A stretch of DNA of 50,881 bases from an uncultured Fidelibacterota bacterium (GCA_913046805.1 CAJWTA010000002.1:1-50881), one strand, 5' to 3'. Counted from the stretch's first letter, positions 24,194-33,654 are shown. The notes: a model not told the origin generated them from the letters alone. A program made the numbers and translations.

Positions 24194-24234
24194 TATTTTT
24201 CCTCTTCAAATAATTTTAAAAAACCCACTAAAAG

Positions 24235-24504
24235 CTACAATAATTCTTGTTGAGTACTGGAAATATACTCTCTTAACACCGGCTGGATAAAAATCTTTTT
24301 TAAATTTAGTTTTGAGAATTCTCTAACCAATACACCAAGTCTTTGGTCAATTGGTTTCAATTTATTTAGCACGATATACGATTCATCATTAACCGAACAC
24401 ATCCCACCTTGGAAATCTCCTCTTCCCTGAACAATGTTAATATTCATTTTTTCAGCAAGATCTTCAAACATTATTAATAATTTATCTGGCTTCGTCTTTG
24501 GCAT
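24235..24504 (-). CDS. conserved hypothetical protein, 89 residues
   Basis: I set the start at ATG 24504, 4 bp after the manC stop; a longer frame would overlap manC. The product starts PKTKPDKLLIMFEDLAEKM and has GDFQGGMCSV, VLNKLKP and QPVLREYI. The pattern (short helix, GxGG-C strand, VLNK, helix, REY) seems that of a small alpha/beta protein common in FCB bacteria, but I cannot name a family. It is cotranscribed with manC and the HIT gene by position. Confidence 0.65.
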   Translation of the reverse strand: MPKTKPDKLLIMFEDLAEKMNINIVQGRGDFQGGMCSVNDESYIVLNKLKPIDQRLGVLVREFSKLNLKKIFIQPVLREYISSTQQELL

Positions 24505-24508
24505 ATTA

Positions 24509-25567
24509 TTAAAGCAATTTTTTGTTTTTTGACCCTTCAAGAAATTCAATAACTCTTTTCACCTCTTCAACACGTGATCTTGGCACTACGAGAGTAGCGT
24601 CATCTGTGCTTACTACTACTAAGTCGCTTTGACCAACAATTGCAGTAAATTGATTTGGAGATTCAATAAAATTATTTTTACCATCTATAACGACTCCTTG
24701 GCCACGAATAGCATTATTTTCTTTGCTTTTTGAAGCGTATTCAAAAATTGAATTCCAAGAGCCTAGATCATTCCAATCAAATTCAGCTTCAATAACATAT
24801 ATATTTTCTGTTTTCTCGAGCAAGCCGTAATCAATTGATTCTGGGTCAATCCTACTCCACAATCGAGCAAAGTCTTTACCTTCTGCAATGCGTTTTTCAA
24901 TTTTTAGCAATTGTGCATTTAATTCGGGCATGTGCGAATCCATTTCATTAAAAAAGGAGTTGATACTCCAAACAAAGATTCCACCATTCCATAAAAAATC
25001 ACCACTTTTTAAAAACCGAGAAGCAAGCTTTTTATGGGGCTTTTCTGCAAAGGTTTTAACAGAAAAAGCGTTCAAATGACTGTCAGAACTTTTCTTTTTA
25101 TATTGAATATATCCATAGCCTGTTGCAGGATAATGCGGTTGAATTCCGATAGTAACTAAGGCATTTTTTTTGGTTGCTATTTGTATTGCAGATCTTACCG
25201 ATTTAGAAAATTTCTGAGCTCCAACAATCAAATGATCGGCAGGAAAAATTCCCATCAGAGCATCAGCTCGCTTTTGTTTTATACGCAATGCCGCAAGACC
25301 AATTGCTGGTGCGGTATTTTTTGCGCTAGGTTCAATAATTATATTTTTAGCATCTACTCCTGTTATTGTTTTTTTTATCTTTTCTTCTAAATGTTTTCCT
25401 GTGACTATAAATATATCTTCGACGTTTTTCGTTTTTCTTAAACGATCAACTGTCATTTGAAGCATAGAGCTATCTCCTATTATGCTCAATAGTTGCTTAG
25501 GGTGATCCTTTCGACTTGCAGGCCAAAACCTAGTACCTCTTCCTCCAGCTATAATTACTGCATACAT
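24509..25567 (-). CDS. manC: mannose-1-phosphate guanylyltransferase
   Basis: The product has 352 residues. The nucleotidyltransferase signature GGRGTRFWPASRKDHPKQLL opens the protein (residues 8-27). VTIGIQPHYPATGYGYIQ and VKTFAEKPHKKLASRFLKSGDFLWNGGIFVW are GDP-mannose pyrophosphorylase motifs. It forms GDP-mannose from GTP and mannose-1-phosphate for surface polysaccharide or glycoconjugates. It lacks the C-terminal phosphomannose isomerase domain found in bifunctional enzymes. Confidence 0.93.
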   Translation of the reverse strand: MYAVIIAGGRGTRFWPASRKDHPKQLLSIIGDSSMLQMTVDRLRKTKNVEDIFIVTGKHLEEKIKKTITGVDAKNIIIEPSAKNTAPAIGLAALRIKQKRADALMGIFPADHLIVGAQKFSKSVRSAIQIATKKNALVTIGIQPHYPATGYGYIQYKKKSSDSHLNAFSVKTFAEKPHKKLASRFLKSGDFLWNGGIFVWSINSFFNEMDSHMPELNAQLLKIEKRIAEGKDFARLWSRIDPESIDYGLLEKTENIYVIEAEFDWNDLGSWNSIFEYASKSKENNAIRGQGVVIDGKNNFIESPNQFTAIVGQSDLVVVSTDDATLVVPRSRVEEVKRVIEFLEGSKNKKLL

Positions 25568-25574
25568 TTAATTT

Positions 25575-27236
25575 TCACTTTTCAATTTTAATTTTTCCAA
25601 TATCTATTTCCCAATTTGCTCGAACATCAAAAGTGTCAGTTGAAATAAAAAACCACTCACTTTTATCTATTGGATCTACAGATCCATAATTAAAACTCCT
25701 GTCTTTATTTAAATCGCTGATAACCATCAACTCATATTTTCCTTCAGGAAGCTCATTGACATAAAATTCTTCATTTGAATTTACATCAGAAATAAAAAAC
25801 TTTGGCTCTTTAGTAATCAACTTTAGCTGTACTAATGGGGACTCGACCGAACCATCCAATGAGCCTAATAAAACTCCATATCCTATCTTCTTTTTTGAAA
25901 TTATATCAATTGTCTTGCTAGTTTCCGGGAAAGATCTTCCCGCAATGGGCACTAAATGCTTTGAAAATAATAGTAAGCGGTAGCTCGTTTTTTCTTTCCA
26001 CCCTTTTTTGGGAATAAATGTAAACTCGAGAGGATTGACTTGTCTCATCCCAGCAAGCATTGTATCTGAATCAGAAACTAACTGAAATGCAGAATCTGTA
26101 AATGACTCGATAGGCTTTGAAAATACAATGGACAAAAGTGGCCCGCCTTTGTTATCTTTGTTAATAGTTGTAGATAAAGGAGGTTTTTCCAAATATAGGT
26201 AAGTCGAATCAACTTCATTCAAAACTCGAAAGCTTACATTGGAATTGGGAGTTACCTGAAGATTGTTTGTTGAAATGTTTTTGATATTTAAGTCAACACG
26301 CCCATCGATCAACGTATCGTTTAAAATAAGTAAAAACCTTGATTTATCCTTAGAATCTGGAAAATAGCTTGGTGTTGCGCTTGTAGAATCGTGGCTAACA
26401 ATTTTTATCTCTTCAAACTGTACATTGTTAAGAGGTTGATTGAAATACATCCAACCCCATCGCGCGCCTTTCCATTCTACATGAGTAAGTTTTATTTCAG
26501 GTACATCTCGTTTTACTAAAAATGGAACATTATTTATCACCCCATTTGATGGAAGATCGTAAACAATTTGCGGACCGATACCATACGCCATTCTTTTTGG
26601 ATTCAATTTTAAGCCCGCTGCACTTTTTTCAACTGCAAGGGCAGTGTATTTTCCACGAGACAAAAAATTAAATGCGAAAAAACCTTTATCATTTGCTTCT
26701 GCAACATAAAGGGGCTTGGAGTTAAATAGGGTTGCTATTGAATCGTTATTTATTCTCCATAAGTGGACAGCATATTTTTCATCTCCAAACACCCTCCCTT
26801 TAATTTTTCCATCTTCAATGGTTGACCCTGTGCTAAATGCGATCTGTATTGACTCATTAATTGCAACATTTCTCTCATCTGTCAAATTTCGATTTATTGA
26901 TATTATATAAGTTTGGTCAGATAATAATTTTTCGGGAAATTGTAGATGAATCTCATCATCCTTGTAAATTAAATCTAAAGATGATTCAAGCTCTGGAGAA
27001 ACTGTTATAGCTGAGGCAATTGTTTTTTTATCAATGTATTCTGAAAATTTTAATACAACTTTGCCTCCAACGAACTGGGTAGTACCTGATTCTGGGATAG
27101 AACCAATGAACATGGGAGGTGTCTTGTCATCTGGCCCACCGCTTGGTGGAGCAATGGCTGCACAGGAATAGACAGCAAAAGCAATAGATAAACTAACGAT
27201 TATGTAAAATGTTTTTGTAATAATTACTCTTTTCAA
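25575..27236 (-). CDS. Ig-like (Big_5) domain lipoprotein
   Basis: The product has 553 residues. A lipoprotein signal ends VYSCAAIAPPSGGPDDKTPP, the usual N-terminus of a surface lipoprotein family of Bacteroidota and relatives. A Big_5 Ig-like domain follows (about 37-135: VVLKFSEYIDKKTIASAITVSP, TYIISI, IAFSTG). The C-terminal repeat has YELMVISDLNKDRSFNYG. Function unknown; it probably sits at the outer membrane. It is 7 bp upstream of manC. Confidence 0.82.
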   Translation of the reverse strand: MKRVIITKTFYIIVSLSIAFAVYSCAAIAPPSGGPDDKTPPMFIGSIPESGTTQFVGGKVVLKFSEYIDKKTIASAITVSPELESSLDLIYKDDEIHLQFPEKLLSDQTYIISINRNLTDERNVAINESIQIAFSTGSTIEDGKIKGRVFGDEKYAVHLWRINNDSIATLFNSKPLYVAEANDKGFFAFNFLSRGKYTALAVEKSAAGLKLNPKRMAYGIGPQIVYDLPSNGVINNVPFLVKRDVPEIKLTHVEWKGARWGWMYFNQPLNNVQFEEIKIVSHDSTSATPSYFPDSKDKSRFLLILNDTLIDGRVDLNIKNISTNNLQVTPNSNVSFRVLNEVDSTYLYLEKPPLSTTINKDNKGGPLLSIVFSKPIESFTDSAFQLVSDSDTMLAGMRQVNPLEFTFIPKKGWKEKTSYRLLLFSKHLVPIAGRSFPETSKTIDIISKKKIGYGVLLGSLDGSVESPLVQLKLITKEPKFFISDVNSNEEFYVNELPEGKYELMVISDLNKDRSFNYGSVDPIDKSEWFFISTDTFDVRANWEIDIGKIKIEK

Positions 27237-27311
27237 AAGTAAATTGAAATATTAATCAGAACACAAATTTACAGGATTTCTTAGTGAAAATATATTATAA
27301 TCATCTTTCTA

Positions 27312-28229
27312 ATGTCTGAATTGAAAAAACTGATTTATAAAGCGCAATGCATAGGCAATGTAGAACCTATTGAATATATGGTTCCTTATCCCAACTTAAG
27401 GGCTCTGATCGAAGGGCAAAATATTAAATACGGAGAAAAAATGGTTTATGCAGATCATGGATTAAGCTCAGACAAGATTTATCGAATGGCACAACAGGCT
27501 GCAAATTTTTTTGTTTCTCGTGGTGTAAAGCCCCACGAAAGAATACTAATTCAATCACTTTCATTTCCTGAATCTGAAGTTGCCATTCTTGGTGCTTGGA
27601 CACTTGGATCTTCATTGGTTTTTACGGGAGATAATGATTACGATGGTGCAATCAAATCCACTAGCCCCAATTTAATTATTTCAAAAGAGATGGAGTTTTT
27701 GAAAAGGATTAAAAAGTTTTCAGATGAATTCACTCCAAAAATCAAAGCGTTTTTAGAAGACGAGGCTGTTGTTTTTTGGGAAAGTGGAAAAGGCGTGCGA
27801 TTAAGTCACTACAATATTCTAGTTAATACAAATGGGGTGCAACACGCACTTGATATTTATGAAGACCATGCATTTAATATTGAGATTAAACCAAATTCGA
27901 TACCTTGGGTGATTTTGAAAGTTGTGCTTCCTCTTTACAGTGGGGCACCAATCAGCAAAGATAAGGCCGATTTAACATTTGGAGAGATTGATGCTGATTA
28001 TATCATCAAGCATGATTGGAACTCTATATCAGATTCTCTACCAAATGAATTGAATGTTTGCAACGAAAATAGTGGATTTATTAGCATAGGCAAAGAACCC
28101 ATACATCTTACCGAAGTTGATAATCTTGACAACCCTTCATCCATCAATGGTCATTCCGTTATGATGGGGTATTTAAATGAGGCTGAAAACCAGAAAGCAT
28201 TTAAAAAGGGGAAGCTCTTCATTAGATAA
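27312..28229 (+). CDS. degenerate AMP-ligase-like (ANL superfamily) protein
   Basis: The product has 305 residues. The N-terminal half resembles acyl-CoA synthetases (KMVYADHGLSSDKIYRMAQQAANFFVSRGVKPHERILIQ, ILGAWTLGSSLVF). The ATP-binding motif expected as SGTTGxPKG is reduced to VVFWESGKGVRLSHYNILVN, and the C-terminal catalytic subdomain is missing or strongly shortened. The reading frame is clean, so it is not obviously decaying. It is a lone plus-strand gene among minus-strand neighbours. It may be a pseudoenzyme or binding protein; an old deletion derivative is the alternative. Confidence 0.6.
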   Translation: MSELKKLIYKAQCIGNVEPIEYMVPYPNLRALIEGQNIKYGEKMVYADHGLSSDKIYRMAQQAANFFVSRGVKPHERILIQSLSFPESEVAILGAWTLGSSLVFTGDNDYDGAIKSTSPNLIISKEMEFLKRIKKFSDEFTPKIKAFLEDEAVVFWESGKGVRLSHYNILVNTNGVQHALDIYEDHAFNIEIKPNSIPWVILKVVLPLYSGAPISKDKADLTFGEIDADYIIKHDWNSISDSLPNELNVCNENSGFISIGKEPIHLTEVDNLDNPSSINGHSVMMGYLNEAENQKAFKKGKLFIR

Positions 28230-28238
28230 AAAACTTAA

Positions 28239-28940
28239 TCAGGGCAAGTTCTCATGAGCATATTTTAACATTTTCTTTTGCATGCTCAGCCATCCAAGTC
28301 GCACTTCAATATTTACATACCTTACCCCCCATTTTAATGCAGCCCATGATAATGATCCGTCATCATTTTTAGGATAACTTTCCTGAAGTACAACATTGTA
28401 AGGTGACTTAGAGAGTATATTAAAGTCCTCACGGTTAGTACAAAGAAAAAAATCGCGAGGATTTTGATTATCCTTTATTGAAACAGTGTCGCTTTTAGAA
28501 ACTTCTTGGTAAACATTATATCCTTTAAAATTATTATGAAGGGCGATCAAAAGCTCTCCATCAGAAGGAAATATTGTATTTAAAAAATTTTCTCTTTCTT
28601 GATCCATAGAATTTAGAACCCCTGACTTCTTTTTGTTCGTCCAGTTTGGATTATACTTATGGAGATTTTTTTTAGCACCCTCAGATGAAAATATTCTGTT
28701 TGGATCTATTAGTCCATCTTTAACTATGACCTCCCTGGTCTCATTCAGAATAAGAAAGGCTTTGCCCTCATTTCGATGCATGTGATCATCAAGCGCCATC
28801 TTTGCAGTTTTTTCATCACCATGAAGCCAAATGTAATGCCTGCCAGGTCTTCCTTTTTGTACAACTTGAAATGAAATTTCTCCGAACGAGATATTATCAG
28901 AAAGCACTAAAAATGATAAGAATAAAATTATTTTAAACAT
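28239..28940 (-). CDS. secreted M14-like (zinc carboxypeptidase-fold) protein
   Basis: The product has 233 residues with a signal peptide (to about 20). In order it has LHGDE (His40, Glu43), DPNRIF (Asn81-Arg82), IALHNN (His135) and NIEVRLGW (Glu212). This matches the order of M14 carboxypeptidase residues: HxxE zinc ligands, the substrate NR, the third zinc His and the general-base Glu. The spacing is compact. It may cut peptides or amide bonds in the periplasm, for example in the cell wall. The family assignment is mine by motif and not by search. Confidence 0.6.
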   Translation of the reverse strand: MFKIILFLSFLVLSDNISFGEISFQVVQKGRPGRHYIWLHGDEKTAKMALDDHMHRNEGKAFLILNETREVIVKDGLIDPNRIFSSEGAKKNLHKYNPNWTNKKKSGVLNSMDQERENFLNTIFPSDGELLIALHNNFKGYNVYQEVSKSDTVSIKDNQNPRDFFLCTNREDFNILSKSPYNVVLQESYPKNDDGSLSWAALKWGVRYVNIEVRLGWLSMQKKMLKYAHENLP

Positions 28941-29002
28941 TACTTTGTTTAAAACTAAGAAGAATTACTTTGATATAGATATCATTAAATGAAAATGCAA
29001 GA

Positions 29003-29719
29003 TTAGCCTGTAAATATAAGTAGAAAAAGCGTTGAAGCAGCCACCAAAGTTGGGGTGTAGCATTGTTGCATTCTCAATTTTCTAAACTCTCTTTTGTAAA
29101 TGGTTTTATATGTTTTTTTTGATTTAAGGTCTAAGTCTTTATAAAATTTACCAGAAGGGTCGGGAACTCCCACGTTACCAATAATTGCTATACTCATTAC
29201 CGGGAGAGTAATAAATGGAACTGGATTAATGCAGGCTCCGGTACCAACTAATGCATTATATAATTGATTATTCTTGACCCGCGCTTCTCTTCTTGCAATC
29301 GAATCAAGATTTTGAGTTTTGAATATATTATCTGTTGATGTGCTTCCATCAACTACTGTAGGACTAATAGATCTTCGACTAGACATTGGTACTCCACCAA
29401 TTGTTATTTTTTCAATCTTAGCTCTATCAATTGATAGAGTGCCGGACGCTTGCGATTTTAAAATAATTTTTTCACGGTCTTGACTTACGAGCTTTCCTTG
29501 AATGATGGACCCTGTTTTGAGAACGATCTTAGCCGTCATCCCCCCTTTTTTAACCTCCAGGGACTCTCCAGTATTTGGGTCATATCTTTGTTCTATTTTC
29601 TCCCCTGTATTTGGATTATATTTTTTTTGATCAAGGGGTTCACCTGTTGCTGGGTCATACTGAACCTGAGCAGAAATACTTATACAAAAGAAAGTTAGAA
29701 ATGCAGTTCCTTTAAACAT
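29003..29719 (-). CDS. secreted/membrane protein with YDPNTGE repeats and LSm-like segment
   Basis: The product has 238 residues with a signal peptide (to about 18). Three copies of Y(D/N)P(A/N)TGE occur at residues 21-27, 34-40 and 46-52. An LSm-like five-strand segment follows (about 62-107: IVLKTGSIIQGKLVSQ... IDRAKIEKI), then a Gly-rich hydrophobic stretch (about 155-185) and a C-terminal helix. It is 2 bp after the 503-residue LSm-like/barrel gene and likely cotranscribed. Function unknown. Confidence 0.65.
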   Translation of the reverse strand: MFKGTAFLTFFCISISAQVQYDPATGEPLDQKKYNPNTGEKIEQRYDPNTGESLEVKKGGMTAKIVLKTGSIIQGKLVSQDREKIILKSQASGTLSIDRAKIEKITIGGVPMSSRRSISPTVVDGSTSTDNIFKTQNLDSIARREARVKNNQLYNALVGTGACINPVPFITLPVMSIAIIGNVGVPDPSGKFYKDLDLKSKKTYKTIYKREFRKLRMQQCYTPTLVAASTLFLLIFTG

Positions 29720-29721
29720 CT

Positions 29722-31233
29722 TTAAAATTCAAAGAACTCCCAATAGAAATCAATGAAGGGCTGTTGAAAATGTACGCCGATTCTAAAATTATCAGTTGGT
29801 GCGTACAGCAATCCAAAATCAAAATCAAACATGCTTTTTTTGCCTTTTATTGAGTCAATTGATAATGGCGTTGAATCGTCTGAACCAATATAATCTTGGA
29901 ATGCATCTCCAGCATCCATACTTCTATAGCCATTGTCGATCCAAGTTGATGCAACAAACTTAAGATCTTTTCTTAGATCATAGTCTAAACTTGCCCATAT
30001 CCTATAAGGAATCTTATAATTCTCATCATCAAAGGTATAACCTGACTTTAAATAACCTTGTATATCATCTTGAAAAGCGTTTGAAATTTTCCCTCCAACT
30101 GTCCAACCAACTTTTCCACGACCAGTTGGATTTGTTCTGTGTGAAGTATACACCAAATACGCTTCAACATAAACAGGGTTTTCTTCAATATTGGGGTCCT
30201 TCATCACATCTTCTACTTCAAGGTTTACTAAATTAATAGTAGTGTCTGACTTGCCATTGACCTTAATAGCATGGGCATACTTTCCAATTGTGGATTTAAC
30301 AGGATACGAACGATGAAATCCAAGGCCCACTGACATACTACTTTCTTTATCCGCTGATTTTGAATGCCTAAATCTTAACCTTGGATGGAGATTTAAATCT
30401 CCATTGAAATTCGAAGCATATTTTGTAGTTAACATAAATCTATCGGTTAATCCATAACCTAGAGACATTCCACTAATATAAAATGTATTAGGGGCCAATA
30501 AATTAGCAGTTGGATCTAGGAAAACTGAAAGCAGGCTTGCTTCTCCAATGTAGAAACGCTTTGTCATTTCTGTTTGCGGATCTCGTATGCCTCCATGGTA
30601 CCTACTCATCTTTTCAATATTTCTTTTATGAATAACTGCATCTCCATATTGCGTTCGTATTGAAAACTCCTCTTCAGTCTCTTTTAAAACATGCCCAACA
30701 AATTTTTCACCTTTTTTATTTGTAATCTCTGCGGTCTCAGCTAAAAATTCATTTTTAGGGATTTTAAATTCTCCTGATTCGGTTTTTAAAGTGATAAGGT
30801 TATCATTCACACCGGTAATTTCACCTTCACTTATGGATCCATCTTTAAAATGAAATCTTTTTTTCATCCCTACTTCTAGGATACTTGCTGCAATCAAGTC
30901 CTTATTTTGGGCTGCGCTTTGTTGAGAATTCTGTTGAAAATTCTGAACTACGCTCCCCTGCGGTCTTATATAATCTAAAATTGAATTTTTTGATAAACTA
31001 CCATCTTGAAAACCGCTAATTATATCTGCCCCCTCAGACTGAGTCAGTTGATATAGTGGTTTCTTGTATCGTTTTTTTAAATAATTGTCTAGATCTTTTG
31101 CTGATAGTCCGTTATCGCTTGATAAATTATTTATTGCTTTTTGCTGACCAAACAGAATGGTCTCTTGCTGAGCAAAAAGTTCTAAACTAGAACACAAAAT
31201 AATAATTAAAAAACTGAGCTTAGTTTTTTTCAT
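29722..31233 (-). CDS. secreted protein with two LSm-like modules and a C-terminal outer-membrane-like beta region
   Basis: The product has 503 residues with signal peptide ending LFAQQ. Two LSm-like modules lie at about 125-170 (FHFKDGSISEGEITGVNDNLITL) and 172-212 (ITNKKGEKFVGHVLKETEEEFSI). From about 225 to the end alternating beta strands with YGLTDRFMLTTKYASN and a terminal Phe (EFFEF) suggest an outer-membrane barrel. The divergent HTH-PAS gene lies 132 bp away and may control it. No named family. Confidence 0.65.
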   Translation of the reverse strand: MKKTKLSFLIIILCSSLELFAQQETILFGQQKAINNLSSDNGLSAKDLDNYLKKRYKKPLYQLTQSEGADIISGFQDGSLSKNSILDYIRPQGSVVQNFQQNSQQSAAQNKDLIAASILEVGMKKRFHFKDGSISEGEITGVNDNLITLKTESGEFKIPKNEFLAETAEITNKKGEKFVGHVLKETEEEFSIRTQYGDAVIHKRNIEKMSRYHGGIRDPQTEMTKRFYIGEASLLSVFLDPTANLLAPNTFYISGMSLGYGLTDRFMLTTKYASNFNGDLNLHPRLRFRHSKSADKESSMSVGLGFHRSYPVKSTIGKYAHAIKVNGKSDTTINLVNLEVEDVMKDPNIEENPVYVEAYLVYTSHRTNPTGRGKVGWTVGGKISNAFQDDIQGYLKSGYTFDDENYKIPYRIWASLDYDLRKDLKFVASTWIDNGYRSMDAGDAFQDYIGSDDSTPLSIDSIKGKKSMFDFDFGLLYAPTDNFRIGVHFQQPFIDFYWEFFEF

Positions 31234-31365
31234 TTTTAAATTCCTTATACATTTTATAAATATTAAATTAAAAATTCTTTAAAAACAATAAAAAATAAAT
31301 ATAAAATTAATAAAGTTAATTAATAATTTAATTGATTCATTAAAAATTTATAAATAACTTGTTGT
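31234..31365. promoter_or_regulatory. AT-rich divergent promoter region
   Basis: These 132 bp separate two divergent genes, are extremely AT-rich, and contain many TTAATTAATAATTTAATT-type sequences. Both promoters must be here, but no single -35/-10 pair stands out. The HTH-PAS regulator transcribed from it may bind here. Confidence 0.4.
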
Positions 31366-32055
31366 ATGAATAAAGCGCAAAAGTTAATTAACCGTATCAT
31401 GATGGATAATGGCCTTAGGCATAAATATCAAGTTGCTGAGTTTTTTGGCGTTACTCCTCAGGCCATAAGTACTTGGCTAACGAAAGGCGAAGTACCTTCA
31501 AAGCATCAGCTTAAAGTAAGAAACGATATTGAACAAACTGAGATACCCAATCAACAAGAGCCAACGATCGAGGACAGAAAAACAGTGATCGATTATCTAA
31601 TTAATGAAAATGTTAGATTGAAAAATCAAATTGCCAGCCTCAAAACAGATCTTTATCGTTCAAAATCTAAAGATAGTGACGATTTGATCTCAAAACTCAA
31701 TTCGAAGTCTTTAGTCTTAAAAGGCAGGGTTTCAGATGGAGTGATAACAGATATTGAAGGCGATTGGTACGGATTACTGGGATACCACGAGTCAGATCTT
31801 GTAAATCACACATACAATGAGGGGTTCATTCACAAAGACGATACATTTAAAATTCAACAAAATCAGGCAAATCTTTTACGATCAACTGGATTAAAAGAAT
31901 CAAGGTTTAGCACAATAAGAAGATGGAAACATAAAAAAACGGGTCATTATATAATGCTTTGCATGGTATGGTACGTTGATATTGAAAATGATGGGGTTGA
32001 AATTATTGCTAAACCGATTGACCATCAAATTCAAGACAACCTATTTTCGAACTAA
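31366..32055 (+). CDS. HTH-PAS-like transcriptional regulator
   Basis: The product has 229 residues. The N-terminal helix-turn-helix (about 5-52: KYQVAEFFGVTPQAISTWLTKGEVPSKHQL) resembles phage CI-type repressors. A linker with coiled-coil character (about 74-112: NENVRLKNQIASLK) leads to a PAS-like domain (about 118-222: GVITDIEGDWYGLLGYHESDLVNHTYNEGFIHKDD). Such proteins couple a small-molecule, redox or light signal to DNA binding; no cofactor residue is evident. It is divergent from the LSm-like/barrel gene and just upstream of five secreted-protein genes. Confidence 0.75.
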   Translation: MNKAQKLINRIMMDNGLRHKYQVAEFFGVTPQAISTWLTKGEVPSKHQLKVRNDIEQTEIPNQQEPTIEDRKTVIDYLINENVRLKNQIASLKTDLYRSKSKDSDDLISKLNSKSLVLKGRVSDGVITDIEGDWYGLLGYHESDLVNHTYNEGFIHKDDTFKIQQNQANLLRSTGLKESRFSTIRRWKHKKTGHYIMLCMVWYVDIENDGVEIIAKPIDHQIQDNLFSN

Positions 32056-32059
32056 AATT

Positions 32060-32650
32060 ATGATTAATTTATTTAAAAAATTAAGATTATTAACATCAAC
32101 ATGGGCCATTTTGCTGATGAATCTTATATTTGCTCAAGAGGAAGAGGTAAGGACTCCGCTATGGATAGAAAAAGGCGACATAATTATTTCGATTAAGCCA
32201 AATGCAACTATGTCTATCAAAGAACCCGAGAGCAATGCTGAAAAAATTATAAAATATATTGATGTAGATCATGGAAAAAGAGAGATATACTATAAGGTCT
32301 CAGGCCAATCAAATATTTTTACTCAAAAGTTTGACAATATTGAACAGATAAAACCCTTAAGAAAAGGCGTACCTTACGCCGTAAAGGTTGTTGCGCTCTC
32401 AGGTGTTATGGGGGCAGGCTTAGGCTATTATACTGCTACCGGAAATAATTCTGATGAAAGTGATTCGGAAAAAATTTTTCAGTCATCCTTTGCTACTGCG
32501 ATAATAAGTGGATTTCTTGGAAGCTATCTTCTATCTGAAAAGAGGTCATATATAAGTTCTTTTGTTTACATTGAAGATGATGGAGAAGTCGCAAAAAAAC
32601 TACCTGAGATTATTCTCCTAGGGGAGGATAATTGGATAATAATTGAATGA
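32060..32650 (+). CDS. hypothetical secreted/membrane protein
   Basis: The start is ATG 32060, 4 bp after the regulator stop; a longer in-frame extension would run inside the regulator gene. The product has 196 residues with signal peptide (LLMNLIFAQEEE), a beta-rich segment (about 30-90), a Gly-rich hydrophobic helix pair (about 98-150: VVALSGVMGAGLGYYTATG, ISGFLGSYLL) and a short C-terminal beta part. It overlaps the next gene by 4 bp (ATGA). Function unknown. Confidence 0.65.
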   Translation: MINLFKKLRLLTSTWAILLMNLIFAQEEEVRTPLWIEKGDIIISIKPNATMSIKEPESNAEKIIKYIDVDHGKREIYYKVSGQSNIFTQKFDNIEQIKPLRKGVPYAVKVVALSGVMGAGLGYYTATGNNSDESDSEKIFQSSFATAIISGFLGSYLLSEKRSYISSFVYIEDDGEVAKKLPEIILLGEDNWIIIE

Positions 32651-33618
32651 AAATTCTATCCAAATTCCTTGCTATTAATTTCTTTCTAATATCACCTCTT
32701 ATATCTGACACTATAATATTTAACGATGGTCAAATGCTAAAAGGAAAGTTAATAAAGGTTACAAAAGAGCATCCACATGATCCAAAGACAGGAGCAAAGC
32801 AAGAGGTCCTCTTTAAAGTAGAAAAATATAATTTGAACAGCGTTCCAAAAGACTTTATAATAAATAAAAGTGTCGATAATGTGTTTAGGTTCAATGTAAA
32901 TAGTGTATATAAAATTGAAGATGAATATGGGATGCTAATTTATTCATCAAACAAAAAGTTAGCTGCTAGCGCAGGAATTGGAAAAGTAAATCCAGAAACC
33001 GGAAATACATTAGAAATAGTTCCAACTCATTTAATTATGAAAAAGAACGAAAAAATTAATGAGATATATCAAGGTTCTGAAATTAGCCTATATTTCTACA
33101 ACCCAGTTAAGGTATTATATAGTAATAATGCACCTGGCGCAATTATTGGTGGCGCATTAACACATGGAGTTGGTGGATTACTGTTAGGGGCTGCTGCTAG
33201 TGCAATACCAACTAGGATACTTAAAGAAGTTAAATATCAGGGTATTGGATTAGACTCCGTTTCACAAAAATATTTTGTCAAAACAAATGCGGGTGCTTTT
33301 GAAATTACAAATATTCGAAAGGTGGAATACGTAACCGATCGACAGAATAGGGCAATAGAAGGATTTCTAATTTATGGAGGAATTTCTTTAGCTACAGGGA
33401 GCTTGCTTATGCTAGCAGACCCTGGTGCTAATACTGCAAATGGGGGTCCTGGAATATTGGGAGCTTTATTAGTTATTGCTTCTCCTTTTGCTGGTGTTTA
33501 CGGAGCAATGGAAAATTGGAGTGTACCCGCAATGAAAGGTTTTGACATTTATAAAGGTGCTTGGGAGTTTGACATAGATTCTATGGCCCTTAAGAGTAAA
33601 GTAATGGAACAAAATTAA
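32647..33618 (+). CDS. hypothetical secreted protein with LSm-like strand and glycine-zipper helices
   Basis: The product has 323 residues with a signal peptide (to about 20). It starts with DTIIFNDGQMLKGKLIKV, the same (K/N)DG-x-x-xG(K/E) pattern seen in the two minus-strand LSm-like proteins. Two Gly/Ala-rich membrane-like hairpins lie at about 160-190 and 237-285, the first with GAIIGGALTHGVGGLLLG. It is coupled to the previous gene by ATGA. Function unknown; the cluster context suggests an envelope role. Confidence 0.65.
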   Translation: MKILSKFLAINFFLISPLISDTIIFNDGQMLKGKLIKVTKEHPHDPKTGAKQEVLFKVEKYNLNSVPKDFIINKSVDNVFRFNVNSVYKIEDEYGMLIYSSNKKLAASAGIGKVNPETGNTLEIVPTHLIMKKNEKINEIYQGSEISLYFYNPVKVLYSNNAPGAIIGGALTHGVGGLLLGAAASAIPTRILKEVKYQGIGLDSVSQKYFVKTNAGAFEITNIRKVEYVTDRQNRAIEGFLIYGGISLATGSLLMLADPGANTANGGPGILGALLVIASPFAGVYGAMENWSVPAMKGFDIYKGAWEFDIDSMALKSKVMEQN

Positions 33619-33654
33619 TTTTATCTAAGTTTAAAGAATAAAAGGATAATCATT

